Assembly (NCBI GenBank): GCA_035308905.1
Contig: DATGFS010000014.1
Coordinates: 1-32,640, forward strand
Length of the DNA stretch: 32,640 nucleotides
Source of the DNA: a bacterium
Lineage (GTDB): Bacteria; Sysuimicrobiota; Sysuimicrobiia; Sysuimicrobiales; Segetimicrobiaceae
Direction: 5' to 3'
Positions 1 through 8,877 of this stretch are shown here, in pieces; within the stretch, counting starts at the first letter, position 1, and each line of letters begins with the position of its first letter. Made by a program: the position numbers and the translations under genes. The notes beneath the pieces are model-generated. The model saw only the letters and a program-made list of their open reading frames with translations. It did no database searches and was not told the DNA's origin.

Positions 1-313
1 CCACGTCGATGCGGCGCAGCGCGGCTTCGAGGCCGGGCGAGCGCGTGAGGCCCGGCCACTTGGCGGCGAACTCGCGGGCCCACGCCGACGACGGCACGTC
101 GCAGCCGGGGTCGATGACGACCGACGCGCCGCCGAGGCGGACGTGCGCGAGGTTGAGACCGAGCGTCATCTTGCCGTCTCCGTCCGCGTCGGGCATCGCC
201 CGGCGGCTTTCGTCTTCGGAGATCGGAAACTTCGGCGCCCACCGCAGCGTGCCGTCGGAGACGACGGTCACGGTGGCGTCGCCGATCCTCCGCGATGCGA
301 CGAACTCGGACAT
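1..313 (-). CDS. MBL-fold metallo-hydrolase, N-terminal part (cut by window edge)
   Basis: Read on the minus strand, an open frame begins with ATG at 313, preceded by a GAGGAG ribosome binding site five bases upstream, and runs off the left edge after 104 codons. The visible protein starts MSEFVASRRIGDATVTVVSD and continues with a stretch ending LGGASVVIDPGCDVP. The pattern 'I-G-x-A-x-V-T-V-V-S-D-G' followed about 50 residues later by 'N-x-x-x-V-R-x-G-G-x-x-V-V-I-D-P-G' is typical of the first two strands of metallo-beta-lactamase-fold hydrolases. The zinc-binding HxHxDH motif would lie outside the window, so the family call rests on the N-terminal pattern alone. The gene is divergent from uppP, with 166 bases between the two starts. 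Confidence 0.55.
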   Translation of the reverse strand, partial: MSEFVASRRIGDATVTVVSDGTLRWAPKFPISEDESRRAMPDADGDGKMTLGLNLAHVRLGGASVVIDPGCDVPSSAWAREFAAKWPGLTRSPGLEAALRRIDV

Positions 314-479
314 GTCCGCTCCTCTCATCCCCGCAACGGTGACGCCGATCGCCGGCGCAACCGGCTCCAGCGTGGATCGTTCGGATCGAACGCCGCGGGC
401 TCCTGGACACACGCAGGGCGCCGCCCGGACCGGCTCGAAATGGCATGGCCATGTCCTGGTCCCTCACCGTCGCACCGTC

Positions 480-1376
480 GTGACCCCCAACCCCTGCGCG
501 CAGGCAGCCCAGATCAGCGTCAACTTCGTCAACCTCGGCGCGTGGAAAATCTTCATCCTCGGGATCGTGCAGGGCATCACCGAACTGCTGCCGATCAGCA
601 GCACGGCGCATCTCCGTATCGTGCCGGCGCTGCTCGGGTGGCCGGATCCGGGCTCCGCGTTTTCGGCCGCGATGCAGCTCGCGAGCCTCGTCGCGGTGCT
701 CACCTTCCTGTGGCCGGACGTGACCCGTCTCACGCGGGACGCGACGGCCGCCCTCGGCCGCAACAACTGGCGGGACCACTCGCTTCGGATGGCGTCCGGC
801 ATCGTGATCGGCACGATACCGATCGGCGTCGCGGGCCTACTCTTACAGAAGCGCCTCAACCAGTGCGACTCGCCCCTTCGGGGCATCGCCGTCATCGGCT
901 GGGCCTGCGTCGTGATGGGCGTGCTGCTCGCGCTCGCGGAATGGTATGGACAGGGCGGCCGGCGCGGCGGCCGGCGGACGTGGACGAATCTCACGTTCGC
1001 CGACGGCATCTGGGTCGGCATCGCGCAGGCCTTCGCGCTGATCCCCGGAGTGTCACGCTCCGGATCGACCTTGACCGCGGCGCTGGGCCTCGGCATGGAG
1101 CGGGCCACGGCCGCGCGGTTCTCGTTCCTTCTCGGCGTGCCGGCGATTGTGCTGGCCGGCCTCTACGAGCTGCTCCAGCTGAGAAAGGCCGGCCTCAACG
1201 CGCACGGGTGGGAGCTGCTGCTGCTGGGCCTCGCCTCCGGATCCGCGGCGGCGTACTTCGCGCTCTGGGGGCTCGTGCGCTACCTGCGAGACCACACCGC
1301 ATGGGTGTTCGCATGGTACCGCGTGTTCTTGGGGATCGTCTTACTCCTCGGCGCCGCCCGGGGCTGGCTCCACTAA
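480..1376 (+). CDS. uppP: Undecaprenyl-diphosphatase UppP (BacA)
   Basis: Integral membrane phosphatase that recycles undecaprenyl diphosphate to the monophosphate lipid carrier used in cell-wall synthesis. From a GTG at 480 the product is 298 residues, close to the usual 260-290. Both catalytic signatures are present: QGITE (residues 31-35) followed by LLPISSTAHL, and PGVSRSGST (189-197). The rest is hydrophobic segments matching the polytopic family fold. The frame stays open far upstream to base 9, but that part overlaps the divergent hydrolase and does not resemble UppP. No ATG is in frame before the first membrane segment and no clear ribosome binding site precedes 480, so the start is the least certain part. 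The gene is single, ending at a strong terminator. Confidence 0.88.
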   Translation: MTPNPCAQAAQISVNFVNLGAWKIFILGIVQGITELLPISSTAHLRIVPALLGWPDPGSAFSAAMQLASLVAVLTFLWPDVTRLTRDATAALGRNNWRDHSLRMASGIVIGTIPIGVAGLLLQKRLNQCDSPLRGIAVIGWACVVMGVLLALAEWYGQGGRRGGRRTWTNLTFADGIWVGIAQAFALIPGVSRSGSTLTAALGLGMERATAARFSFLLGVPAIVLAGLYELLQLRKAGLNAHGWELLLLGLASGSAAAYFALWGLVRYLRDHTAWVFAWYRVFLGIVLLLGAARGWLH

Positions 1377-1407
1377 CGTTACCGGTAGGGATAACCCCTC
1401 GCGACTG

Positions 1408-1441
1408 CGCCGCGGCCCCCCGAGGGCCGCGGCGATTTTCT
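1408..1441 (+). terminator. Rho-independent terminator after uppP
   Basis: A perfect 10-bp GC stem (CGCCGCGGCC at 1408-1417 and GGCCGCGGCG at 1425-1434) with a 7-base loop is followed by ATTTTCT. It lies 31 bases after the uppP stop. Confidence 0.85.
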
Positions 1442-1492
1442 CCGGCAGTCGGCCGCGCCCGTCGAGCAAGAAGACCACCGGACAGGGAGCAC

Positions 1493-1510
1493 GTGTGAGC
1501 CAGTTCACAC
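1493..1510. promoter_or_regulatory. CRP/FNR-type operator upstream of the response regulator gene
   Basis: The sequence GTGTGA-gccagt-TCACAC is a perfect 6-6-6 inverted repeat and matches the CRP consensus TGTGA-N6-TCACA exactly. Its centre lies 100 bases before the ATG of the response regulator at 1602. A possible -10 (TACTTT, 1554-1559) would put the site about 60-65 bases before a transcription start, as at class I activated promoters. The site itself is plain to see; the protein that binds it and the promoter are inferred. Confidence 0.55.
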
Positions 1511-1601
1511 CGGCGGTATGAAGTAGTTCATCGCGCCTCCCATGCGGCTCGAGTACTTTCAAGGTGCGCCGGCGCTGAGCGCCCGTGGCGGGAGGGGGAC
1601 C

Positions 1602-2291
1602 ATGATGGAGGATTCGCGAGGGGAGTCCATCACGATCGCAATTGTCGAACCTCATGCCCTCTATCGGGATCTGCTTCGAACCGGGCTCTCGGCGGTGCCG
1701 GGGTTCCAGGTGGTCGGCGCGTTCGCCGATGGCGAGAGCGCCCGAGGAATCGTCGAGCGGTCGCCCGCGGTAGCCGTGATCGATGTGGATCTGCGGGCCC
1801 CGTTGAGCGGAATCCGGCTCGGCCTGTCGGTGAAAGCGCGCCTTCCCCGGATGGGCGTCGTGTGGCTCGCGGATCACTTCCAACCGTACTTCGCGATTGC
1901 GCCCGGACGAACGGTGGGGTGGGCCTATCTCCTGAAGAAATCGACCAACTTCGCGGGTCTCACTCGAGCGATCGAAGGGGCGGCGCGCGGCCTGATTGTC
2001 CTCGATCCCGATCTCGCGCAGGAGTACCCGGCGGAGCGCCGCCCGCGGCTGGATTTGACGCCCCGGCAGGGCGAGATTCTCGGACTGATGGCCGCGGGTT
2101 TCACGAACAGCGCGATCGCCGGAATCTTGGAATTGAGCGGCAAATCCATCGAAAATCAGATCAACCAAGTGTACCAGCGGCTGCTGATCGACGCGAAGCA
2201 TGAACACGTGCAGCCGCGGGTGCACGCCGTTCTCGCGTACGCCCAAGCGCTCGCCGTTGCTGCGCCCGGCGGCGACGGCGGCCTCCACTAG
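1602..2291 (+). CDS. Orphan NarL/FixJ-type response regulator with a degenerate receiver domain
   Basis: 229 residues from ATG 1602, chosen because GGAGGGGG at 1591-1598 sits just before it; an earlier in-frame ATG at 1542 has no such site. The N-terminal half is a receiver-like domain (about 10-130). The C-terminal half is a LuxR-type helix-turn-helix (about 150-200) containing LTPRQGEILGLMAAGFTNS and KSIENQINQVYQRL. The probable phosphoacceptor is D61 (VIDVDL), and the switch lysine is at 112-113. The usual acidic pair is reduced to E16-P17, and the conserved Thr/Ser of strand 4 is A90 (WLADH). Phosphorylation may therefore be weak or absent. No histidine kinase is adjacent. The gene converges on the CapA-like gene with 37 bases between stops. 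A CRP-type site lies upstream. Confidence 0.8.
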   Translation: MMEDSRGESITIAIVEPHALYRDLLRTGLSAVPGFQVVGAFADGESARGIVERSPAVAVIDVDLRAPLSGIRLGLSVKARLPRMGVVWLADHFQPYFAIAPGRTVGWAYLLKKSTNFAGLTRAIEGAARGLIVLDPDLAQEYPAERRPRLDLTPRQGEILGLMAAGFTNSAIAGILELSGKSIENQINQVYQRLLIDAKHEHVQPRVHAVLAYAQALAVAAPGGDGGLH

Positions 2292-2328
2292 CACGCCTTT
2301 CGGGAGAACGGGCGCCGGCGAGCGCCGG

Positions 2329-3621
2329 CTAGCTCACCACTCCGAACCCGTCGGCATCCCACCGGATGCGGCATGACGGCGAGAGGCGCGCCACCCGCTC
2401 GATGATGGCGCGTCCCGGATCGGCCGCCGCCAGCACGGGGCTGCCCCGCTGCCACCGCGGCAGCCCATGTCCGAGCGTAACCGGGTGCAGCCGGACCTCC
2501 GCGAGGCGCTCGCCGTCGAACCGCACCACCGGCACCACACTCTCCCAATACGCCGAGTCCGCCGCGAACCCGCCCCGCGCGCTGCGCGCGTCGAAGAGAT
2601 CGGCGGGCGTGGCCGTCGGGGGGAGCCCGAGCCGGTCGTAGAAATCCTGGGGCTGGCGCCACAACGTCTCGTTCTGGAAGACGAAGTTCCCGAGACTGTA
2701 GAAGATCGGCTTGCCGCGGTATACCTCCATCCCGCGGAGGATGTGCGGCCCGTGGCCGACGACAAGATCCGCGCCGGCGTCGACCGCGGCGCGGCAGAAC
2801 GCCGGGATGAACTCCGCCGGCTGCTCGTAATCCCCGCCCCGCTGCTCGTGTGCGTGGACGCTCATGACGACCCATTCGGCCTGCCGGCGCGCGTCGCGGA
2901 TCCAGGCGAGGTTGCCGGCGAGGTCCGCCGCGTGCGGCTCGGTGCGGATGCCGGGCGGGTCGCCGATCGTGAACCGCTGGCCGAGAACGGTCGTGATGCC
3001 CTCCGGGTCGGGCCGCAGGAAGCCGAGCTGGATCGAATGCCGGCGCGCCGCGCTGAAGTCGAGGCGGCGGTCGATGCCCGAGAGCGTGTCGAGCGTCGCG
3101 CGGTCGACCGCGATCGTCGTCTCGAACCGCAGCGGGTTGATGCCCGGCCGGCCCTGGCAGTCGGGCCGCTGCTCGCCGGCGTACGCCCCGGCCGGGAAGG
3201 TGCTCGTCAGCGCCATGAGCGCCACGCGGCCGGCCGGCGTCTCGAGGTAGCGCGGCGTCCGCGCCTCGGCGAGGTGCCGTCCGAGGCCGGCGTACACGAC
3301 GCCCGCGCGGTCGAGGGTCGCGAGCGTCCCGAAGATCCCGCCCTCGCCCCAGTCGGTCATGTGGTTGTTGGCCGCCGAGTAGAGGTTGAAGCCGAGCGCC
3401 TTGAGGTCGTCGATGATGAGCGGCGAGCCGCAGACGTAGGTGCCGCCGCTCGTCGCCTGGGGATGGCCCGCGAACTCGTGCAGCGTCCCCTCGAGGTTGA
3501 CGAAGCGGGCATCCGCGGAGCGCATGAGCTCCGTGAGCCGCTGAAAGCCGGGCTCGCGGGACGCGATCCGCTGGGTGATGAGCGCGTCGCCGGCGGCGGA
3601 AACGGTGAAGAGACGAGGCAT
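2329..3621 (-). CDS. CapA-family protein (PGA-capsule synthesis type, calcineurin-like fold)
   Basis: 430 residues from ATG 3621. CapA proteins have a metallophosphoesterase-like fold and are known from poly-gamma-glutamate capsule synthesis, though most family members have unknown substrates. Visible motifs in order are AAGD (9-12), NLEG (42-45), NNH (85-87), HAHE (256-259), GHGPH (289-293) and SLGNFVF (309-315), which together form the putative metal site. No signal peptide is seen, so a cytoplasmic location is likely unless secretion is atypical. The start is 14 bases after the dppC-like stop with no good ribosome binding site, so it is probably the last gene of the transporter operon and translated by coupling. 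No capB/capC partner is present, so a capsule role is not supported here. Confidence 0.82.
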   Translation of the reverse strand: MPRLFTVSAAGDALITQRIASREPGFQRLTELMRSADARFVNLEGTLHEFAGHPQATSGGTYVCGSPLIIDDLKALGFNLYSAANNHMTDWGEGGIFGTLATLDRAGVVYAGLGRHLAEARTPRYLETPAGRVALMALTSTFPAGAYAGEQRPDCQGRPGINPLRFETTIAVDRATLDTLSGIDRRLDFSAARRHSIQLGFLRPDPEGITTVLGQRFTIGDPPGIRTEPHAADLAGNLAWIRDARRQAEWVVMSVHAHEQRGGDYEQPAEFIPAFCRAAVDAGADLVVGHGPHILRGMEVYRGKPIFYSLGNFVFQNETLWRQPQDFYDRLGLPPTATPADLFDARSARGGFAADSAYWESVVPVVRFDGERLAEVRLHPVTLGHGLPRWQRGSPVLAAADPGRAIIERVARLSPSCRIRWDADGFGVVS

Positions 3622-3635
3622 GATCGCTGCGGCCG

Positions 3636-4580
3636 TTATTCTTGCGCGGGCTCGGGAAGTCCTCGCACCGCGTCGCGCGTGCCGGGGCCCGCGGCTCTAG
3701 TGTCGTGATCGCCGGCGGCAGGTCCGCCGGCAGCCCCGAGCCCGCGGCGGGCTGCCGCCGCGTAGGGATCCGCGAGATCGCGCAGCGCGTCCCCGACCAG
3801 ATTGAGGGACAGGACGGTCAGCACGATCGCGACGCCGGGGAAGACGACGAACCACGGCGCCGTCTCGACGTAGATATGGGCGTCGTCGAGCATGTTGCCC
3901 CAGGTGGGCGTGGGCGGCCGCACGCCGAGGCCGAGGAACGAGAGCGCCGCGTCGGCGAGGATCGCCTCCGCGAACACGAACGTGGACTGCACGATGAGCG
4001 GCGTCAGCGCGTTGCGGAGGATGTGCACCGTGAGGATGCGCCCGTCGCCTTCGCCGAGAGCGACCGCGGCCTCGACGAACGCCCGCTGCTTGAGCTGCAG
4101 GGTCGAGCCGCGCACGATCCGCGCCGTGCGCGGGAAGTAGACGAGCGCGATCGCGATGATCTCGTTGCGCGCGCCGACGCCGAGCGCCGCCACGAGCGCG
4201 AGCGCCAGCAGGATGGCCGGAAAGGACATCAGGCCGTCGAGGACGCGCATCGCGACCGCGTCGACGCGCCGGTAGTACCCGGCCGCGAGCCCAACGAGCG
4301 TGCCCGCGGCGGTGCTGGCCGCCATCACGCCGAGGCCGATCAGCAGCGAGACGCGGCCGCTGTAGACGACGCGGCTCAGGATGTCGCGTCCGAAGTTGTC
4401 CGTGCCGAGCGGATGGCCGGACCCGGGGGGCGCGAGCCGGCCGGCCATGTCGATCCGGTCGGGTGCGATCAGGCCGAGCGCGGGCGCGAGCAGGGCCGCC
4501 AGCGTGATGGCCGCGAGTACCCCGAGCGCCGCCGCGGCGATCGGACGCCGCCGGACGAGCGCCCGCAGAAACCTGTCCAT
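3636..4580 (-). CDS. dppC: ABC transporter permease, DppC/OppC type
   Basis: 314 residues from ATG 4580; the open frame extends further upstream, but that part is the out-of-frame shadow of the upstream permease. The protein has an N-terminal membrane segment, then the OppC-type periplasmic stretch with GTDNFGRDILSRVVYSGRVS. The BPD_transp_1 domain follows, with an EAA loop (EAAVALGEGDGRILTVHIL) that docks the ATPase. The segment LADAALSFLGLGVRPPTPTWGNML is a hallmark of this permease class. The C-terminus has an Ala/Gly/Pro-rich tail of about 35 residues not typical of the family. It forms a heterodimeric channel with the upstream permease, the start lying two bases after that gene's stop. 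Substrate (dipeptide, oligopeptide, nickel or sugar) cannot be told from the sequence. Confidence 0.9.
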   Translation of the reverse strand: MDRFLRALVRRRPIAAAALGVLAAITLAALLAPALGLIAPDRIDMAGRLAPPGSGHPLGTDNFGRDILSRVVYSGRVSLLIGLGVMAASTAAGTLVGLAAGYYRRVDAVAMRVLDGLMSFPAILLALALVAALGVGARNEIIAIALVYFPRTARIVRGSTLQLKQRAFVEAAVALGEGDGRILTVHILRNALTPLIVQSTFVFAEAILADAALSFLGLGVRPPTPTWGNMLDDAHIYVETAPWFVVFPGVAIVLTVLSLNLVGDALRDLADPYAAAARRGLGAAGGPAAGDHDTRAAGPGTRDAVRGLPEPAQE

Positions 4581-4582
4581 GA

Positions 4583-5524
4583 CTAGTAGGTGATGCGCGG
4601 GTCGAGCGCCGCGTACAGCAGATCGACCCCGAGGTTCACGACGACGTACACGAGCGCGACGAACAGGACCACGCCTTCGATCACCGGGTAGTCGCGCCGG
4701 CTGATCGATTGCACGACGAGGTTGCCGATGCCGGGCAGGACGAAGACGGTCTCCACGACGACCGCGCCGGACAGGAGATTCGCGAGGCTCGTGCCGACGA
4801 CGGTCATCGTCGGGATGAGGGCGTTGCGGAACGCGTGTCGGGTGAGGACGCGCGGCTCGCGCACGCCCTTGCTCCGGGCGGTCCGGATGTAGTCCTCCGC
4901 CAGCACGTCGATCGTCGCGTCGCGCGCCATGCGCGCGACCAGCCCGGCCTGGGTGAAGCCGAGCGCGACGGCCGGCAGGATGAGGCTCGCGAGCCAGGGA
5001 CCAACGCCCGCGAGCGGCGAGACGTAGCCGGCGACCGGAAACAGCCGCACGGCGACCGCGAACAGCGCGATCAGGTTGAGCCCCGTCCAGAACGACGGGA
5101 TCGATACGCCGAGGAGGACGAGCATCATGAAGCCCTGGTCGAACCGGGTGTTTCGCTTCCACGCCGCGAGGATGCCGGACGGCAGCGCCACCGCAAGCGC
5201 AAGCCCCTCGGCCAGCGCGGTCAGGCTCGCCGTCGGGCCGAGGTGGTCCCAGATCGCGCGTGTGACCGGCTGCCGCAGGAAGATCGACCGGCCGAGGTCG
5301 CCGCGCAGCACGTGCTCGAACCAGAGCACGAGCTGGACGTAGAGCGGCCGGTCCAGACCGAGCGCGGTCCGGAGCTGCGCGACCTGCGCCTCCGACGCGT
5401 CCGATCCGAGGATGACCGACGCCGGGTCGCCCGGAATCAAGTGGATCAGGAGAAAGACGACGACGCCGACGACGGCGAGCACCGGCACGAGCGCCACGAC
5501 CCGTCCGGCCGCGTAGCGGGCCAT
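4583..5524 (-). CDS. dppB: ABC transporter permease, DppB/OppB type
   Basis: 313 residues from ATG 5524. It begins with a membrane segment followed by HLIPGDPASVILG, the conserved 'P-G-D-P' after the first helix of DppB/OppB proteins. It also has LGLDRPLYVQLVLWF and GDLGRSI. The EAA loop is VLAEDYIRTARSKGVREPRVLTRHAFRNALIPT, and the protein ends with the family-typical NLGVDLLYAALDPRITY. About six membrane segments are expected. It pairs with the downstream DppC-like permease. A nucleotide-binding subunit (DppD/DppF) is not found in this operon, so the ATPase must be encoded elsewhere. The start is 54 bases downstream of the binding-protein stop. Confidence 0.92.
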   Translation of the reverse strand: MARYAAGRVVALVPVLAVVGVVVFLLIHLIPGDPASVILGSDASEAQVAQLRTALGLDRPLYVQLVLWFEHVLRGDLGRSIFLRQPVTRAIWDHLGPTASLTALAEGLALAVALPSGILAAWKRNTRFDQGFMMLVLLGVSIPSFWTGLNLIALFAVAVRLFPVAGYVSPLAGVGPWLASLILPAVALGFTQAGLVARMARDATIDVLAEDYIRTARSKGVREPRVLTRHAFRNALIPTMTVVGTSLANLLSGAVVVETVFVLPGIGNLVVQSISRRDYPVIEGVVLFVALVYVVVNLGVDLLYAALDPRITY

Positions 5525-5578
5525 GCGGTCAGCGCGCGGCGGAGGCCGGGCGGGCGCGGCGGCGCGGCGCGCGCCCGC

Positions 5579-7144
5579 TCAGTGCGTCACCCACGTGTTC
5601 CAGAAGCGGACGTCGAAATACCCGGTGTAGCCGTGCAGGTGGTCGTTGTACACCTCGAGCCCGAACTGATTGCCCACCTTGGCGACCGGCACCTCGGTAT
5701 AGAAGATCGTCTGAATCTGATCCATGATCTTCCGCCGCGCCTCGAGCGCCGTCACCGGGGCGCGGCTCCACTGCGCCAGCGCCGCGTCCATCGCCTCGCT
5801 CTTGTACCAGCCCGGCCAGGTCTTCCCGAAGAAGATGACGCCGGTCGGATCGATCGACGGCGAGAACCCGGTCAGGAAGATGTCGAACATCTCCGGCTTG
5901 GTCCGCCGGCTCAGCAGCGTCGGCCAATCGTACACCTGCGAGTCGACCGTGAACCCGGCGGCCTGCATCTCCGGCACCAGCACCTGCGCGGTGTTGTTGT
6001 TCCAGGTGTAGTCCTTCGTCGACATGACGACGATCTTCTGGCCCTTGTAGCCGGCCTCGCGGAGGAGTGCGCGGGCTTTGTCGAGGTTTTGATGGTCGTA
6101 GAGGTCGGCGCCGGCGCGGCTGTACACGTCGTGCTGCTCCGGGAAGAAGAGGCCCGGGTCCAGCTGCCAGAACGCCTTCGGCCCCGCGGCCGCGGCCATC
6201 AGGTCCGCGTTCTTCATCGAGTACAGCACGGCCTGGCGCAGCCGCATGTCGGTGAACGGCCCGTGCGCCTTGTTGAACACGACGCCGGTCCAGCTGAACA
6301 CCTTCACGATGTCCGCGCTCAGCCGGCGGTTGGCCTTGACCTTGGCGTAGAGATCGGGCGGGAGCTCGAGCGCGAGATCGTACTGTCCGGTCGAGACGCC
6401 GGCCAGACGGACTTGGGGATCGGTCACGGGAAAGAAGTGGATCTCGTCGGCGTACGCGACCTTGCGGCCGGTGATCCCGCCCCAGTTCTCCGTGCGTGAC
6501 GCGTACGCGGGGTTGCGCGCGAGCACGATCTCCTGGCCCGGCGTCCACTTCTTGAAGATGTAGGGGCCCGTGCCGACGAGCTCCTCGAGCGGCTTGAGCC
6601 CGGCGCGCTCGGCGATCGCCTTCGGCACGATGATCGCGGACTGTTTTGGATCGCCGAGGCTCGTGATGAGCGGCGTGAACGGCGCGGCGAGCGTGATCTC
6701 GACCGTGCCCGGGTCGACCGCGCGGAGTCCCTTGACGTACTTGAACGTCTCCTGCCCGCCGCTGCTCAGTTTGCCCCACCGCGCGAGCGACGCGATCACG
6801 TCGTCGGCCGTCACGGACTGGCCATTATGGAACTTGAGGCCCGCCCGCAGCTTGATCGTGTAGCGGAGGCCGTCGTCGCTGACCGTGTAGCCCTGCGCGA
6901 GCAGCGGCCGGACCTCGTACTGCTGGTCGATGGCGAAGAGGCCTTCGAAGACATGCCACGCGACGAGCCTCGTCGCTGTGGCCGTGGAGGACATCCAGTC
7001 GAACGTCGTCGGCTCCGCGTTCGTGGCCACGCGGATGGCCCCGCCCGACTGGGCCTGCCCGGACGCCGGCGCCCCCGAGGCGGACCACATCAGGAGCGGA
7101 ACGACACACACCGCGAGGATTCGCGCCACAGCGTTTGTGCGCAC
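5579..7144 (-). CDS. Extracellular solute-binding protein, family 5 (peptide/nickel type)
   Basis: 521 residues, secreted substrate receptor of the adjacent transporter. The GTG at 7144 is preferred because a purine-rich GGGGGAGGGTGA precedes it; the nearby ATG codons are in another frame. A signal peptide is evident: MRTNAVAR, a hydrophobic core ILAVCVVPLLMW, and a likely cleavage near ASGQA. The one cysteine in the core is not in a lipobox, so the protein may be soluble in the wall space or held otherwise. Family marks are LRYTIKLRAGLKFHNGQSVTADDV (about 90-115), VGTGPYIFKKWTPG, and the C-terminal lobe with FSPSIDPTGVIFF. The gene is followed by dppB, dppC and the CapA gene, a four-gene operon. 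The 204 bases separating it from pdxT are GC-rich and show no clear promoter or terminator. Confidence 0.92.
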   Translation of the reverse strand: MRTNAVARILAVCVVPLLMWSASGAPASGQAQSGGAIRVATNAEPTTFDWMSSTATATRLVAWHVFEGLFAIDQQYEVRPLLAQGYTVSDDGLRYTIKLRAGLKFHNGQSVTADDVIASLARWGKLSSGGQETFKYVKGLRAVDPGTVEITLAAPFTPLITSLGDPKQSAIIVPKAIAERAGLKPLEELVGTGPYIFKKWTPGQEIVLARNPAYASRTENWGGITGRKVAYADEIHFFPVTDPQVRLAGVSTGQYDLALELPPDLYAKVKANRRLSADIVKVFSWTGVVFNKAHGPFTDMRLRQAVLYSMKNADLMAAAAGPKAFWQLDPGLFFPEQHDVYSRAGADLYDHQNLDKARALLREAGYKGQKIVVMSTKDYTWNNNTAQVLVPEMQAAGFTVDSQVYDWPTLLSRRTKPEMFDIFLTGFSPSIDPTGVIFFGKTWPGWYKSEAMDAALAQWSRAPVTALEARRKIMDQIQTIFYTEVPVAKVGNQFGLEVYNDHLHGYTGYFDVRFWNTWVTH

Positions 7145-7348
7145 CCGGCATCACCCTCCCCCGATCGCCCGCGCGGCAACCGCAGCCGGCCGACTCTTGG
7201 GCCTGCGGGCGTCTTGGCTCCGCTCGCCGAGGGCGCCTATTCGCGCTCGGAGGCGGCGCGCCTTCCGGCCCGCCCGCCGGCGGCCGGGCGCTACCGGAAC
7301 TGTGCGAGCCCCCCGCGGCGGCGCCGAGGGTGACGAGCGCGAGGCCGG

Positions 7349-7960
7349 TCAGCGCTTCTTCTTCAGCATCTCGACAAAGTAGCGGTGCACCCGGTCGTCC
7401 GCGGTCAGTTCGGGATGAAACGCGGAAACGAGCATGTTGCCCTGCCGGGCCAGCACCGGTTTGCCGCCGAGCGACGCGAGCACCTCGACGTCCGGCCCCA
7501 CGTTCTCGATCGCGGGGGCGCGGATGAACACGGCGTGCAGCGGCGGCCCGCCGAGGGCCGGAATCTCCAAATCCGTTTCGAACGAATCCACCTGGCGCCC
7601 GTACGCGTTGCGCCGGACGGTGATGTTCATCAGGCGCAGCAGCGGCGGTTCGCCGCCGCTCGCCTGTTTCGACAGCGCGATCATCCCGGCGCAGGTGCCG
7701 TACACCGGCATACCCTCTTTCACCCGCGCCGGGATCGCCCGGTCGAGACCGTACTCCACCGCGAGCTTCCCGATCGTCGTCGACTCGCCCCCGGGAATGA
7801 CCAGCGCGTCGACCTTCGCCAGGTCTTCGGGCGTGCGCACCTCGATCGCCTCGACGCCGAGCCCCCGGAGCATCTTCACGTGCTCGATCACGTCGCCCTG
7901 GAGGGCGAGGACGCCGATCTTCGCCGGCGCTCCGTTGTGCTTGGGGTCGCGCGCCGTCAC
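7349..7960 (-). CDS. pdxT: Pyridoxal 5'-phosphate synthase glutaminase subunit PdxT
   Basis: Class I glutamine amidotransferase that releases ammonia from glutamine for PdxS. 203 residues. The catalytic triad is intact: C90 in GTCAGMI, H182 and E184 in FHPELT. The oxyanion/substrate motif PGGEST (56-61) is present, and LALQGDVIEH near the N-terminus is typical. The GTG at 7960 lies four bases after the pdxS stop and adds about 13 residues before the usual start region (KIGVLALQGD); an internal start cannot be excluded. Coupled translation with pdxS is likely, fitting the 12:12 complex of the two subunits. Confidence 0.96.
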   Translation of the reverse strand: MTARDPKHNGAPAKIGVLALQGDVIEHVKMLRGLGVEAIEVRTPEDLAKVDALVIPGGESTTIGKLAVEYGLDRAIPARVKEGMPVYGTCAGMIALSKQASGGEPPLLRLMNITVRRNAYGRQVDSFETDLEIPALGGPPLHAVFIRAPAIENVGPDVEVLASLGGKPVLARQGNMLVSAFHPELTADDRVHRYFVEMLKKKR

Positions 7961-7964
7961 GGCA

Positions 7965-8849
<885 letters not shown>

Positions 8850-8877
8850 CGCCCTGCCTCCCTTTTCTGACGGCTTG

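Noticed and set aside
378-392. CGTTCG-GAT-CGAACG dyad between the hydrolase and uppP genes
   Set aside because: A short dyad without promoter elements; could be chance.
2314-2329. GC hairpin between the convergent response regulator and CapA genes
   Set aside because: Seven pairs, almost no loop and no T-run on either strand; not a convincing terminator.
4709-6499. Long plus-strand frame opposite the ABC transporter genes
   Set aside because: Charged, low-complexity translation antisense to clear permease and binding-protein genes.
7145-7348. Possible leader RNA or riboswitch before the binding-protein gene
   Set aside because: GC-rich with many possible stems, but no recognisable riboswitch core, promoter or terminator.
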